Assembly: GCF_001625655.1 (NCBI RefSeq)
Contig: NZ_AUYB01000105.1
Span: forward strand, 1 to 64,000
Length of the DNA: 64,000 nt
Source of the DNA: Pseudoalteromonas luteoviolacea DSM 6061
GTDB lineage: Bacteria; Pseudomonadota; Gammaproteobacteria; Enterobacterales; Alteromonadaceae
Direction of reading: 5' to 3'
The notes beneath the pieces are model-generated. The model was not told the origin of the DNA. It ran no database searches and saw only the letters and a program-made list of their open reading frames with translations. Below, one piece after another: positions 34,866 through 45,800 of this stretch. Every line of letters begins with the position of its first letter. The first letter of the stretch is position 1. Made by a program: the position numbers and the translations under genes.

Positions 34866-36695
34866 CTAGCTGGGATTTTTATCACTTAAACATGCGCTAT
34901 TTGGTCGTTCGGAAATACGACGCCATACTCCCCAAGGATCTTGACTGAATACTTTACTGGGGGCGTTACCTCCTACAATATACCATTCGTTTTTGTACTC
35001 ATGACAGTCCAGAGCATCAATAACAATTTGACCAGGTTGGTTATATAGTTTACTTGGATCCCAATAACCATCCTGTACTGGAGGTGGGGGAGTGTGCGGA
35101 CCATGCTCAAACGAGCAGGTGTTTTCTGATAAGGTTAACTTGAGTTGCGCGCTCAGTGATACATAGGTCTCATCTATTGTTGCTTTTAAAGCTGCAAGTG
35201 CGTTATTTGCTTCATTGGTGCAGTCATATGCTCCATCGCTCGACTTGAGTTGAACAAATTGGCCGTTGATATCAACTGCAATTCGATTTTGAGATAGCAC
35301 GAATTCGTTGACATCCGCTTGAGCAGCCTCATTATTGGCGACAACTAAGGCCGTTTTATCTGTGTAGTTATATAAGTAGAATTGCTTTTTACCTTGTTCG
35401 TCGTACGGACCTCCTTCGCCTAATTCATAAATAGGTAAGTTAACCATGATTTGCTCTAGGACATGGCCAAACTGGGTTTGATAGGAAATAGTGCCATTGC
35501 TTTTTAAATTATCGAATACAGCTTTAGACGCCGATTTGGCTTTGTCTATAACGACTTTCGAATAAAAACCATAGTTTTGTAGCAAGGACAGATAATTTGC
35601 AATGTCATCCCAGCTTAATTGAGAATCGTAGGTACTACCTTGTATAGCTGCTAGTGTTAAAGTGTTAGTGACATCTGGGATTTGTCTAATATATCGCGCG
35701 CCAAAATCATTTTGTTTTTGAAAGCAGGTCCAGTCGTCCTCTAAATCTTCAGTAATTGATACACAATGATCGAATATTTCTTGAGAGCGCAGTAATTGAT
35801 CTTTGGCGGCATAAGGGCCGCGATTATACATAAAAGACATGAGCATAGAGAGTGCATCAGGATCTTTAGATTGCTGTAAAAACAAGTGCATTGAGTCTTG
35901 TGATAAATCTGAGCCCTGATTCCATGGCAATGAGCCACTTACAATAGCCAGCGCTGAGCCGTTATAAAAGCCACTACTGAGTGAGGAGCCGAGTATGTTT
36001 CTAGCTGGACCTGTGTGTGAACTGAGTACCGTCCTTGGATCGAGATTTTTGAATGGAAGAGGAAACCCACCGCCAACAACTCCTTGTAGTTCAGCCCATG
36101 CGCTTCCCGGGTATTCAATTTGGAGTACACCATCATCTTCATCTACACCCGCAGGTAGATCTTTTCCCAAAGAGCTCTCTTGCAAACCTTTTGACACAAA
36201 GTAGTTTGGGTTCATTTGTCGTTCGAAGTAATCACCAAAGCGTTCGCCAGTAGCAAATGGTTTAGTGAGATCAAATGTTCCATTTGCGCCCTTTCTTAGC
36301 CCATATTGCATTTGAATTCGGCTAGAAGCACTGGCATGCGCGAACGCAATAGCCCACAATTTATGCTCTACTATTGTATTGCTAGACGGTGTACCTATGA
36401 CGCTAAGGTTCACTTCTGACGGGAACTCTTCTTGCCAATTTATATGGTAGAATTGCCCAGGTTTGTTACACCCTTCTCTGTCTATGTCATAGCCTCCATC
36501 AGGGGTTTCGATAATTTCACAGTGATAATTTACAGTCACTTTGTCTGCTAACAAAATTCGGTAATCAACAGCTCCCTGATACGTAGGCATGAGTTGTTGA
36601 TATTGGTTTTCATCAATTGTTTGTATGGCTGAAGCTTGGTTATATAGGCCGCAAATTACTGCTGCGTATAAAGCCTTTTTTGATAAATTTTTCAT
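34866..36695 (-). CDS. secreted lysozyme-fold protein with chitin-binding tail
   Basis: The 609-residue protein has a signal peptide (1-24, ending ASA). A motif FVSKGLQESSLGKD at about 166-179 puts a Glu (E173) in the context seen in GH23-type lytic transglycosylases and chitinases. A helical segment with MSFMYNRGPYAA fits the same fold. Near the C-terminus a PPPP linker leads to about 50 residues (YWDPSKLYNQPGQ, then WY-VGG-NAPSK and DPWGVWRRI) that match the CBM5/12 chitin-binding pattern. It probably cleaves chitin or peptidoglycan outside the cell. The catalytic assignment is by eye. It stands alone. Confidence 0.55.
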   Translation of the reverse strand: MKNLSKKALYAAVICGLYNQASAIQTIDENQYQQLMPTYQGAVDYRILLADKVTVNYHCEIIETPDGGYDIDREGCNKPGQFYHINWQEEFPSEVNLSVIGTPSSNTIVEHKLWAIAFAHASASSRIQMQYGLRKGANGTFDLTKPFATGERFGDYFERQMNPNYFVSKGLQESSLGKDLPAGVDEDDGVLQIEYPGSAWAELQGVVGGGFPLPFKNLDPRTVLSSHTGPARNILGSSLSSGFYNGSALAIVSGSLPWNQGSDLSQDSMHLFLQQSKDPDALSMLMSFMYNRGPYAAKDQLLRSQEIFDHCVSITEDLEDDWTCFQKQNDFGARYIRQIPDVTNTLTLAAIQGSTYDSQLSWDDIANYLSLLQNYGFYSKVVIDKAKSASKAVFDNLKSNGTISYQTQFGHVLEQIMVNLPIYELGEGGPYDEQGKKQFYLYNYTDKTALVVANNEAAQADVNEFVLSQNRIAVDINGQFVQLKSSDGAYDCTNEANNALAALKATIDETYVSLSAQLKLTLSENTCSFEHGPHTPPPPVQDGYWDPSKLYNQPGQIVIDALDCHEYKNEWYIVGGNAPSKVFSQDPWGVWRRISERPNSACLSDKNPS

Positions 36696-37460
36696 AATTT
36701 AATAGCTCTTTTCATGTTGTATTTGAATTGTGTTTTGACATCGCTGTCAGTATAAAATATACAATCTAATGTATAAAAAACAAGCGAAATGATAATGCCC
36801 GTGTAAAGGTCATAAGGATCCGCAAACTAGACTGCGCCTTTGGTTGTACTTAAAAGTCTCGAGAGCGAGCGCTTTAGAATGTGCGTAACATATTGAAGAG
36901 GAGTTCAATTAGTAGAACAATCGCATCGACATAGCGCTTGGTATTTAAGGCTCTAACAATATGAATAAGTACTCTGAACAATACGTTGAGCTGGATGAAA
37001 TTGTCTTTATAAAATTTAGATGACTGGATCATTAATTATAATTGCATCGCTCTGTAGGTTTTTTGAATTTATTATTCTGTGTATTAAAGGTTTATGGAAT
37101 CTAATTTTTTGCAAAGTCAGAGTTAATATAAAACTATTTATTTCTGAATCTCTGGGTTGTTTATTTTTGGTTAAATTTTGTTTTAATAAATTTTATTAAT
37201 CTTTTTATCGCTTTGCTTGGTGTTTAATATCTTTATGATTTTTATGTTTATTTTTTGTTTTACATAAGTTGGCTGGTCACAGTGATTATTTTATTTAACT
37301 ACACCTTTGAATGTTTTTTGTTTTTAAGTGTATGTTTTATATTGTGATTTCACTTTGTTTTTCGTTTTGATTAATTTATGCATAAAGTAGGTGAGGTCAA
37401 TTGACGAGCTAGAAAAATTGAGGTTATTTTAAATTCTCCTGAAAATAAAAAGGAAATTTT
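36696..37460. other. 765-bp AT-rich noncoding region
   Basis: This is the divergent promoter region of the chitin-binding protein and the S41 peptidase. It contains long A/T stretches and no supported gene or strong hairpin. Confidence 0.5.
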
Positions 37461-39224
37461 ATGAATAATATTAAGTTAATAGTTCCAGCTCTTCTTATTA
37501 GTGCTACCACTGTTCATGCCAATGATAATAAGGTGAATGATTACGCAATTGATAGAATTGAAGCGTTCTCTAAAATCTCCAACCTAGTTGAATTTTACCA
37601 TCCTAGTGCATCAGTTCAGGCGACAAACTGGGAGGCTTTTACAAAATATGGTGCGCATTATATAAATCAGAACCCATCTCAGGACTTTGCTACTCTGTTA
37701 AAGCATTTATTTAGTGACATTGCGCCTCATGTAACCTTTAACGATTACTTGACTGAACCAGAGCGACTAAGTCGAAATAGCGAAGTCTCTGGGTGGATTA
37801 ACTTTGGCTACCCAAGCAAGAGAGGACATTATTCATTTAATAGGGAAGTCAGTACGATAAATTATGGAGAACTACATACAGAACCATTCTTACCACAACA
37901 GCAAGTTTATTATACTCAGCTAAATGGTGTGTATGTACGAGTGCCAATGCTACTTGAAGCAAATACGAGTGCAAAAGAAGGGGTTCCGTATAAGGCGCCT
38001 GACAACGTCAACATACCTGACACGCTAGAAAACCCTTATTACTGCTTTGGAGCTATGAGCAAAGTGTGGGGAGTGATGGAGCACTTTGGTCAGTATTTTC
38101 ATCATGTTCCAGTTAATTGGAAAGCGGAACTAAAACCGTTACTAAAAGCTTGTCTGACGCAAGACGGGAAAAAAATTGGTGATGCACTGAAGTATTCACT
38201 TACTAAGTTGCAAGACAATCACGTGAATTTATATTCCCTTGATATTCCGGTGCATTATCAGTGGCCCGATGTTGGGTTTGAAATGGTAGAAGACAAGCCT
38301 GTATTAATTTACAAAGGTGCCGGTATTGAAGGTCTTGAAATCGGGGATGAACTTGTCGCCGTTGATGGCCAAGATATCCGTGAACTGATAGAAGAGAAAG
38401 TGCCATACTCTCTATCTGCCAACATCACTGCGCAAAGCGATATTCTTAGTAGTCAAGCCTTGCTCAGAGAAAACCCAACAGATGTTGTAACCTTAGACAT
38501 TAAAAATAAAGATAATCAGCTGTCATCAGTACAACTCACAACAGACAAGCTGTTTTACAATATTTACTATAGCGCTATCGACAAGTATACGCATTTTGAC
38601 CAGCCAACTTATCAAGTATTGGACAATAACATTCACTACTTGGACTTGGGCAAAGTCACAAATGATGAGCTACCTAGTTTGGTCGAAAAACTAGAAACAG
38701 CCAGTGGTATTATTGTTGATTTGCGTAACTACCCGGATGATTGGTTTGCTTGGCAGAATTTCCTGATGGCAATACATGACGGAAAAATTGAAGGACCAGA
38801 ATTCAACATTCGCGTATCAAACCACCCTAACTATGAGCAAAGGCACGTATTCAACCTAGATTTATCAAGACAAGGAACAAGCAAGAAGCTAAACAAACCT
38901 ATGGTAGTGTTGAGTAGTCGGTATAGTATTAGCCGCAATGAATTTGTGCTCGCCTTTTTCCAAAACTTGGATATCCCTGTTGTTGGTGAAGTTACCCAAG
39001 GTATTAATGGTGACATGACGCAAGTGTACTATGGTGGCGGCGGTCAGAATCGTTTGGTTGTGAGTTTTACAGGTGCAGAAGCGAGACAGGCTGATGGTAG
39101 CAAGTTAATTGGTGTGGGTGTTCAACCAGATATTGTGGTATCTCCAACTGTGGAAGATATCGTAAATAACCATGATACGATTAAAAGTACAGCGAAAAAA
39201 TACCTTGAAACGCTCATTGAATAA
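37461..39224 (+). CDS. exported S41-family peptidase
   Basis: The 587-residue protein has a signal peptide (about 1-20, ending VHA). A PDZ-like segment lies at about 275-320 (IYKGAGIEGLEIGDELVAVDGQDI). The C-terminal S41/tail-specific-protease catalytic domain contains IIVDLRNYP and SSRYSISRNEF at about 485-495, where S489 or S491 is the nucleophile. It should cleave peptides in the periplasm or outside. The ribosome-binding site is excellent (AAGGA). It appears monocistronic, with a terminator-like hairpin after it. Confidence 0.85.
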   Translation: MNNIKLIVPALLISATTVHANDNKVNDYAIDRIEAFSKISNLVEFYHPSASVQATNWEAFTKYGAHYINQNPSQDFATLLKHLFSDIAPHVTFNDYLTEPERLSRNSEVSGWINFGYPSKRGHYSFNREVSTINYGELHTEPFLPQQQVYYTQLNGVYVRVPMLLEANTSAKEGVPYKAPDNVNIPDTLENPYYCFGAMSKVWGVMEHFGQYFHHVPVNWKAELKPLLKACLTQDGKKIGDALKYSLTKLQDNHVNLYSLDIPVHYQWPDVGFEMVEDKPVLIYKGAGIEGLEIGDELVAVDGQDIRELIEEKVPYSLSANITAQSDILSSQALLRENPTDVVTLDIKNKDNQLSSVQLTTDKLFYNIYYSAIDKYTHFDQPTYQVLDNNIHYLDLGKVTNDELPSLVEKLETASGIIVDLRNYPDDWFAWQNFLMAIHDGKIEGPEFNIRVSNHPNYEQRHVFNLDLSRQGTSKKLNKPMVVLSSRYSISRNEFVLAFFQNLDIPVVGEVTQGINGDMTQVYYGGGGQNRLVVSFTGAEARQADGSKLIGVGVQPDIVVSPTVEDIVNNHDTIKSTAKKYLETLIE

Positions 39225-39249
39225 TCGCGGCTTCATATAGGTATAATCG

Positions 39250-39281
39250 AAAGAGAGGCGCGCTGTTTGCGTGCCTCTTTG
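39250..39281. terminator. bidirectional terminator after the S41 peptidase
   Basis: An imperfect stem aaagagaggcgcgc/gcgtgcctcttt sits between the S41 gene and the converging TerB-like gene, with A-rich and T-rich flanks. Confidence 0.6.
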
Positions 39282-39328
39282 CATAAGTTTACTTTCATCA
39301 AACCCGAATGTTGGTAGTTACTTTCGAA

Positions 39329-39856
39329 TTACCACTTATTTGCGGACTGGTTTGGTAACCCTTTCACAGCGCTTTTAATGTATTGAGTTTGTATAGATGT
39401 AGCTGGCCCATCTACTTGGCTTATTCTATCCAAGAGCCCGATGATTGAAGCAACTTGCTCAGGAGTAAACTTATCAAAAGAGCGTTCAATGCTTTTTGCT
39501 GGTTTAGAAAAAAACTCTTGTCCATTTCCAATTAAATACACACTGGATGTAAGTAAATCTTTTGCTTCAGCTCGATCTACACGAAACTCTGACTCAAAAG
39601 CGTGCAGAAGTGCAGATTTTTGCGTTGCGGTTATATCTCCATCTACTTTTACGACCCCTGTTACAAGTAAAGCCGCTACATCCAATGGCGAGTCTAATTT
39701 GAATACAGGATTAAGGTCATGGTTTTTACGAAACTTGCGTCTTCTATGCCACGAGAAAGGATTAAGCCACCCAATATCAAACCCTGTTTCACTTAGTCTA
39801 TTCAATAAAACCAGTATTGTTATAAGTGCACCTAATACACCTAAAATTATATGCAT
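39329..39856 (-). CDS. membrane-anchored TerB-like protein
   Basis: The 175-residue protein has one N-terminal transmembrane helix (about 3-20), a basic stretch (HRRRKFRKNH) and a helical TerB-like domain (about 55-165). Acidic metal-binding-type positions are seen in VVKVDGDITATQKS and DRISQVDGPATS, the two repeats typical of the TerB fold. TerB proteins are linked to tellurite resistance and envelope stress, but the isolated domain is widespread and its role is not defined. It is a single gene. Confidence 0.6.
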   Translation of the reverse strand: MHIILGVLGALITILVLLNRLSETGFDIGWLNPFSWHRRRKFRKNHDLNPVFKLDSPLDVAALLVTGVVKVDGDITATQKSALLHAFESEFRVDRAEAKDLLTSSVYLIGNGQEFFSKPAKSIERSFDKFTPEQVASIIGLLDRISQVDGPATSIQTQYIKSAVKGLPNQSANKW

Positions 39857-40239
39857 TTTTCAGTATCCCTAATTCATGTTCCCACTATATGTTCCCATTA
39901 TGAAACGGTTATGTAAACTCATGATTAAAAATATGATTTTTTTCATCCAGCGAAATCGCCCTAAAATTTCATGTACTTAGTTATTTTAACGGTAGCTTCT
40001 ACTCTTGTTCTAAAAGGCTGAATAATCGAGATGCATGTGTACAGCTGCAGCAAGGCGTTTAGATGCAACTAATCCAGATTTTACCTGCTATTCACAGCGT
40101 TTTTAAGACGGGCACGCTTGTTTGTAATAGGCTATGAAGTTCAGCTATTTTGCAAACTCTAATAAATAGTTCCTTGAAAAAAGATTAACCCCAACTTGTT
40201 GTCCTGACGCATTGGGCACAGTTACGTGGAAGTATTGGT
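39857..40239. other. noncoding region before the S9 peptidase
   Basis: About 380 bp with no supported gene, RNA or strong hairpin. It is the divergent promoter region of the TerB-like gene and the S9 peptidase. Confidence 0.4.
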
Positions 40240-42279
40240 ATGACAAAAAAAATAAAGCCTAAAAACTCATTTAGTAGCTTACTACTCTCAACAGCTTTGA
40301 TGGCTTGTGCCTCAGGCGCATATGCCACTGATAAAAACTTGACCGGCTTAGTACCTCAAGATTATTTTGATTTTGTATTTATGGGAGAACCACAGATCTC
40401 GCCACATAATGACATGACCTTATTTGTGAAAAGTACGGTAAATGATGATGCGAGTGGCCGCAACAGCCAAATTTATAAAATCAATAAAGATGGAGTTGTT
40501 TCTGAGTTCACGCAGGGCAAAGGTGATTATGCCCCTAAGTGGTCTGCTGATGGTAGTAAAGTTGCCTTTATTCGAGCCGTTGATGGCAAGTCACAAGTAT
40601 TCATCATGCCCGCTAACGGCGGAGAAGCAAAGCAAGTAACGTCATTAGAGGACAATCTTTCGAGCTTTGATTGGTTTCCTTCCGGAGATAAATTACTATT
40701 GTCTCTCAGTGTCAGCCCAGAAGCAGAGTCAGCTGAGGAAAAGATTGACGACGAACTTGAAAAGAGCACCAATGAACGTGCAGAGCCTAATATTGTTGTT
40801 GTAAAACACGCAAAGTATATAGGTAACGGCAGTGGATACCTGAGCGATAAGCGCAGGCATCTATTTGTATTTGACATAAATAAGAGTGAGCTCACACAAT
40901 TAACTTTTGGCGAAGATTGGAACGCAAATGGTCCTGTTGTTTCACAGGATGGGAAATATATTTATTTTGATGCTAACAAAACTGGATTGGAGTATGAAGG
41001 CAACTCAAATTCAGATATTTTTCGCTTGGATGTCGCCACTAAAAAAGTAACGGCATTAACTCAACATAAAGGAGCTCAGTTTGATATAAGTTTGTCTCAC
41101 GACAATTCATCGATCGCCTATGTACATTATGAAGATACCTTTGAGCAGGCGGACGTAATAGTGAAGGGCAAAAATGGAAAAGCCCAAAATCTTACAGCGA
41201 ATTTTGATAGAAATGCCTCTAACGCCATTTGGGCGCCTGACAATAACACTCTGTACTTTACAGCCAATGATCACGGAGCCAATCGACTATTTGCCGCCTC
41301 AGTAAAGTCAGGCAAAGTGACAAAACTGATTGAAGGTAATAAAAGCATAAAGAATGTAACGCTTTCCAGTAACGGTCAATTTTTAGTATTTACCATGGAG
41401 AGTTCAACGCAGCTACCAGAACTATACCGTTTTGATCTGAGTTCAAAAACAGTCGTTAGACTCACTCAGTTTAATGATGAATTGCTTGCTAGCAAAAACC
41501 TATCCGCAGCTGAGGAAGTGTGGTTTGAGAATGAAAAAGGTATGAAAGTTCAAGGCTTTATTCATAAGCCACTGAATTTTGATAAGCACAAAAAATACCC
41601 TCTGGTACTTAATATTAAAGGTGGTCCAGGTGGAATGTGGGGGCACCAATGGTTCCATGAAAATCAGATGTATGCAGCCAAAGGCTACGCTGTTGCTTAT
41701 GTAAATTACCGTGGAAGTAGCGGCTATGGTATTGCACACAGCAAAGGCGTCAGAAAAGACTATGGGGGAGCTGACTACAGAGACAATATTCAGTTCCTTG
41801 ACAAAGTATTGGCAGACAATACCTGGATAGATGCAGAAAAACTGTATATCACAGGTGGTAGTCATGGCGGGTTCTTAACGAATTGGATCACAACTAAAAC
41901 AGACCGTTTCAAAGCTGCGGTAACACAGCGCAGTGTAAGCTCTTGGATATCAGAAGCTGGTACTCAAGAATATACCCCAAATCAGATGACTGAAGAGTTT
42001 GGCGGCAATTTGTGGAATAACTTTGATGCGTATTGGAATAGATCTCCCCTTAAGTATGCTAATAAAGTTTCCACACCTACATTAATCATCCACAGTGACG
42101 CGGATATGATTACTCCTATTGGTCAAGGTCAGGAGTGGTTTTACGCTTTGAAAGCAAACAATGTACCGGTAGAGATGGTGATCTTCAAAGGTGAAACACA
42201 TTCTTTGTCTCGCAGTGGCACACCGACAAATTTAGTTGAAAGGCTCTCTCGAATTATAGATTGGTTTGAGCGCCATTAA
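40240..42279 (+). CDS. exported S9 prolyl oligopeptidase-family peptidase
   Basis: The 679-residue protein has a signal peptide ending ASGAYA. A WD40-like beta-propeller covers about 35-420 (SPHNDMTLFVKS, APKWSADGSKVAFIRA). A C-terminal alpha/beta-hydrolase domain has NYRGSSGYG, the nucleophile S541 in GGSHGGFL, an Asp in HSDADMITP and a His in GETHSLSR. This is the acylaminoacyl-peptidase/dipeptidyl-peptidase type that degrades short peptides in the periplasm. GGAAG precedes the start. It is a single gene. Confidence 0.92.
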   Translation: MTKKIKPKNSFSSLLLSTALMACASGAYATDKNLTGLVPQDYFDFVFMGEPQISPHNDMTLFVKSTVNDDASGRNSQIYKINKDGVVSEFTQGKGDYAPKWSADGSKVAFIRAVDGKSQVFIMPANGGEAKQVTSLEDNLSSFDWFPSGDKLLLSLSVSPEAESAEEKIDDELEKSTNERAEPNIVVVKHAKYIGNGSGYLSDKRRHLFVFDINKSELTQLTFGEDWNANGPVVSQDGKYIYFDANKTGLEYEGNSNSDIFRLDVATKKVTALTQHKGAQFDISLSHDNSSIAYVHYEDTFEQADVIVKGKNGKAQNLTANFDRNASNAIWAPDNNTLYFTANDHGANRLFAASVKSGKVTKLIEGNKSIKNVTLSSNGQFLVFTMESSTQLPELYRFDLSSKTVVRLTQFNDELLASKNLSAAEEVWFENEKGMKVQGFIHKPLNFDKHKKYPLVLNIKGGPGGMWGHQWFHENQMYAAKGYAVAYVNYRGSSGYGIAHSKGVRKDYGGADYRDNIQFLDKVLADNTWIDAEKLYITGGSHGGFLTNWITTKTDRFKAAVTQRSVSSWISEAGTQEYTPNQMTEEFGGNLWNNFDAYWNRSPLKYANKVSTPTLIIHSDADMITPIGQGQEWFYALKANNVPVEMVIFKGETHSLSRSGTPTNLVERLSRIIDWFERH

Positions 42280-42895
42280 ACGTACCGCTAAATATGCCCC
42301 TTAACTCGTTTATGGGGCAACTTCTTATATGCAAACGTTTTAACTCTGCCAATAAATTTAAGTTTATAGCCTTTTGTGCTTGGCCCAATTAAATCTTTGT
42401 TCTCAGAAAAGCAATGAATTTTAAAGCGGAGTAGGTGTGGTGTTATAGACATTTTACTACAAGTGAAGCTAACTTAAGCCTGCCTAGGTTGTTTCTAAAG
42501 TAAGTAATTGCTTCCACGTAAGCTCATTTATACCAAACATTAATCATATTTGGAAAAACAAAAATACGAAGTTGTAATAGTGACTGAGTTACAAAATTGC
42601 TCCAAGCAAGTTCTCCAACTTACTGTCTAATTCGAGTTAGTGCGGTTAGTGCGAGGAGTATCGAAGGGCTGACATTGAAGTAGCAAAAGACTGTGGATGC
42701 AAAAAACTAATATTTGCTGAATTCACATCACAAAAGGCTTAATTTACTTGGGGTGTTAAGAAAGGCACTTTTGTAGGCGCTAATCGAAGGTATATTTTTA
42801 TAGAATAAACAACAAAATGCGTAGAAATAGTAGACAATATCAACTAGCCTATAAAAACGAGTATTTATATTTCGGTACCTTAAACGGTTGCTCCA
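42280..42895. other. 615-bp noncoding region with a dispersed repeat motif
   Basis: A weak hairpin (tgcccc/ggggca, 42295-42319) follows the S9 gene. The segment ctcatttataccaaa at 42523-42537, continuing cattaat, recurs at 51571. A frame at 42817-43011 has no ribosome-binding site and overlaps the kinase gene, so it is not a gene. Confidence 0.5.
42523..42544 (+). repeat. dispersed intergenic repeat, copy 1
   Basis: The segment ctcatttataccaaa followed by cattaat recurs at 51571-51595 with a 3-base insertion. Both copies are intergenic and lie upstream of plus-strand genes. Only two copies are visible, so it may be a short genome-wide repeat or a shared protein-binding site. Confidence 0.4.
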
Positions 42896-45800
42896 ATGCC
42901 TATGGGAAAACAGCTTTCTGTAATTTTATATACCACGTGGATATTAATGGCTGTTATTCCAAGCACTTGCCTAGGAAACATTCCAATACTTGCAAACCAA
43001 TACTCGGTTAAAAAGCTGACTGCAGAAGATGGGTTTGCTTCATCTGAAATTTATTCAATCATTCAAGATCAACAAGGGTTTCTTTGGTTTGGCACCGCCG
43101 AAAATGGTGTAATGCGCTATGACGGTCGAAAAGTAACACTCTTTGAATTTGATAGTAAGAATATAAACGGCCTCTCTCACAACGACGCTGGTAATCTGAT
43201 GTTAGATCGAAATGGTAATATTTGGGTGGGCACATGGGGAGGAGGTGCAAATCGCTATGACCCTAAGACAGGGCAGTTTGAGAGCTTTCTTCACGACCCA
43301 AAACGGGAAAATTCTATTTCGGCAAACAGAATACAATCTCTTTACCACGATCTGGATGGCACCATTTGGTTGGGATCTTATGACAAAGGTTTAAATCGTT
43401 ATCTCGAGAATAATGAATTTGAACATATTCAAGTAGGTTCTAGTATCTCTCAAGGTCTATCTCATAATCGCATTTGGGACATAGAAAATAATGATGAAAA
43501 CAGCCTTTGGATCGCCACTAGTTATGGCCTGAACCTATATAATAAAAAACAAAACACCTTCCGGTATTTTTTCCCAGACCCTGTAAATGATACGCCAACG
43601 GGTGCCAATGAAATTAGGCATGTTCTAAAAACTTCTAAAGGGGAATTATATGTTGGTACACAACAAGGTCCTTTTTCATTTGATGCCAAAAGTGGCGAAT
43701 TTGTAGAAATAGGCGTTTTAGATGGCGTGCATTTGGGCCAAGTTAACTCGATGATTGAAGACCAAGATGGTTACATTTGGTTTGTGACCAGTAAAGGTGT
43801 GTTCAGAAAGTCGAGTGTGAACGGTCAGCTTGTGCAGCTTGACCTTGAGCACAATAATGGCCTACGAATCATTTTTGAAGACAACGCAAAAACCATTTGG
43901 ATTACGAACGAAATACACGGTATTTTTAAGTTGGTTCCTCATCGCAAATTTAAGTCAATTAATAGCCCTGAACTAAGTGCGCCAAATGGGATTGTTGCGG
44001 ATGCCAACGGAGACATCTTAATTGCAAACGCGGCGTCTCAATTATTGAAATGGGAAGTGTCTTCGCAGACTTTGAAACTTGTATCACCGCCAGTATTTAA
44101 TGAGTCTAATGGTTTTGGTTCCAATACATTATTAGAGCGGCCAGTTTTATATTTAGATGCGCAAAACTATCTCTGGCTGGCACAGGATAGAGGAATTGCG
44201 AAATTCAATTTAGCCACTGGGCAAAGTGAGTTGATTACTTATCCCGAGGAGGACGCCCATTACCGTGAATTCAGGGAGATACGGGCACTAACCGCTGATA
44301 CACACGGCAACCTATGGATAGGTACATACAAAAACGGTGTGTACATATATAACCCCAAGACGAATAATTTCAAGCATTTAGATGGCTCCTTTGGGTTATC
44401 TCATCCAGAGGTATTAACCATCTATAAAGATAAATCGCAAAATATATGGGTGGGAACAGGCGATGGTGTCAATTTATGGAATGAATCTAGCCAAAAATTC
44501 CAGTCATTTGTGAGTGATAATTACAAATCAGATAGCTTGTTGGGCAGTATCGTTCAAGATATTCATCAATCGAAAGATGGTGGCATTTGGATAGCGACTC
44601 AGCAAGGGCTCAACCTATATCAAGCAGATACAAACAACTTCAAGCATTTTAGTACGCAAAATGGTTTACCCAGTAATTTGATCCGCGCAATATCGGACGA
44701 CAAACAAGGTAATTTATGGTTGACGACCAATAAAGGTATTACTAAGTTTTCGCCTTCCAGTGGCAAGATCAGCAATTTTGATAGCCGTAATGGTTTACTG
44801 GGATTAAATTATTACCCAAGTAGCTTAATTAAAGGTAGAAATAACACCCTATTTACCAGTAGTCAGCGTGGGGTTGAATACTTTAGCACACAGCCACTTA
44901 AATCAGATTTAAGCGATCCACACTTGGTGCTGACTGGGTTCAATAAAATGGGCCAACCCGTTGATCTAGACAAACCTTATTCATATGTAGACGACATCTA
45001 TATTTCATATTTGGATTACATCTTCTCATTTGAATTTTCTGTGCTTGATTTCATCTCACCTAATAAGAATCAGTATGCTTATAAGCTCGAAGGGTATGAT
45101 GATAACTGGATCGAAATTGGTAATAGAAACACGGCTTCTTTTACTAATTTGGATGGTGGAACTTACACTTTTCAAGTAAAAGCGACTAATAGCAATGGAC
45201 TTTGGGGCTCAAATATACTGTCAATTAATCTACACGTTGCACCACCACCATGGAAGACTTGGTGGGCCTATTGCTTATATCTGTTGTCTATTGCATCGAT
45301 CATTTTTACCGTTATTTACCTGCGCACAAAACTTCAAAAGGCTGAAATACGCAGGCAGAAGCAGTTTGTAATTCAACTTGAAAAACAAGTCTCTGAAAAA
45401 ACTGCATCACTTAAAATGCAGGCTAAGGATCTTGAAAAAGCGTTAAAAAAGGCAGAAGAAGTTACTCGATTGAAGTCCGAATTTTTGGCGAATATGAGCC
45501 ATGAAATCAGGACGCCCATGAATGGTGTATTGGGCATGCTGGAGTTGTTAAAGCACAGTGAATTAACGCCAGAGCAAGCTCATTCGGTGAATATTGCAAG
45601 TACCAGCGCACATTCGTTATTAACTTTGATCAACGACATATTAGACTTTTCTAAGATAGAAGCCGACAAACTCGAACTTGAGTTTATAGATTTTGATTTA
45701 AGGCAACTTATAGAACTTTTATGTGAATCTATGGCTTTGTCTGCTCAGTCAAAAGGTGTCAGCATGACAGTCGATTTAGTAGACATAGCATCACCGATAG

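Noticed and set aside
36961..37023. 20-codon frame in the 36.7-37.4 kb gap
   Set aside because: Too short, with no ribosome-binding site and no conserved feature visible.
42817..43011. Plus-strand 64-residue frame before the hybrid kinase
   Set aside because: No ribosome-binding site, and it overlaps the start of the kinase in another frame.
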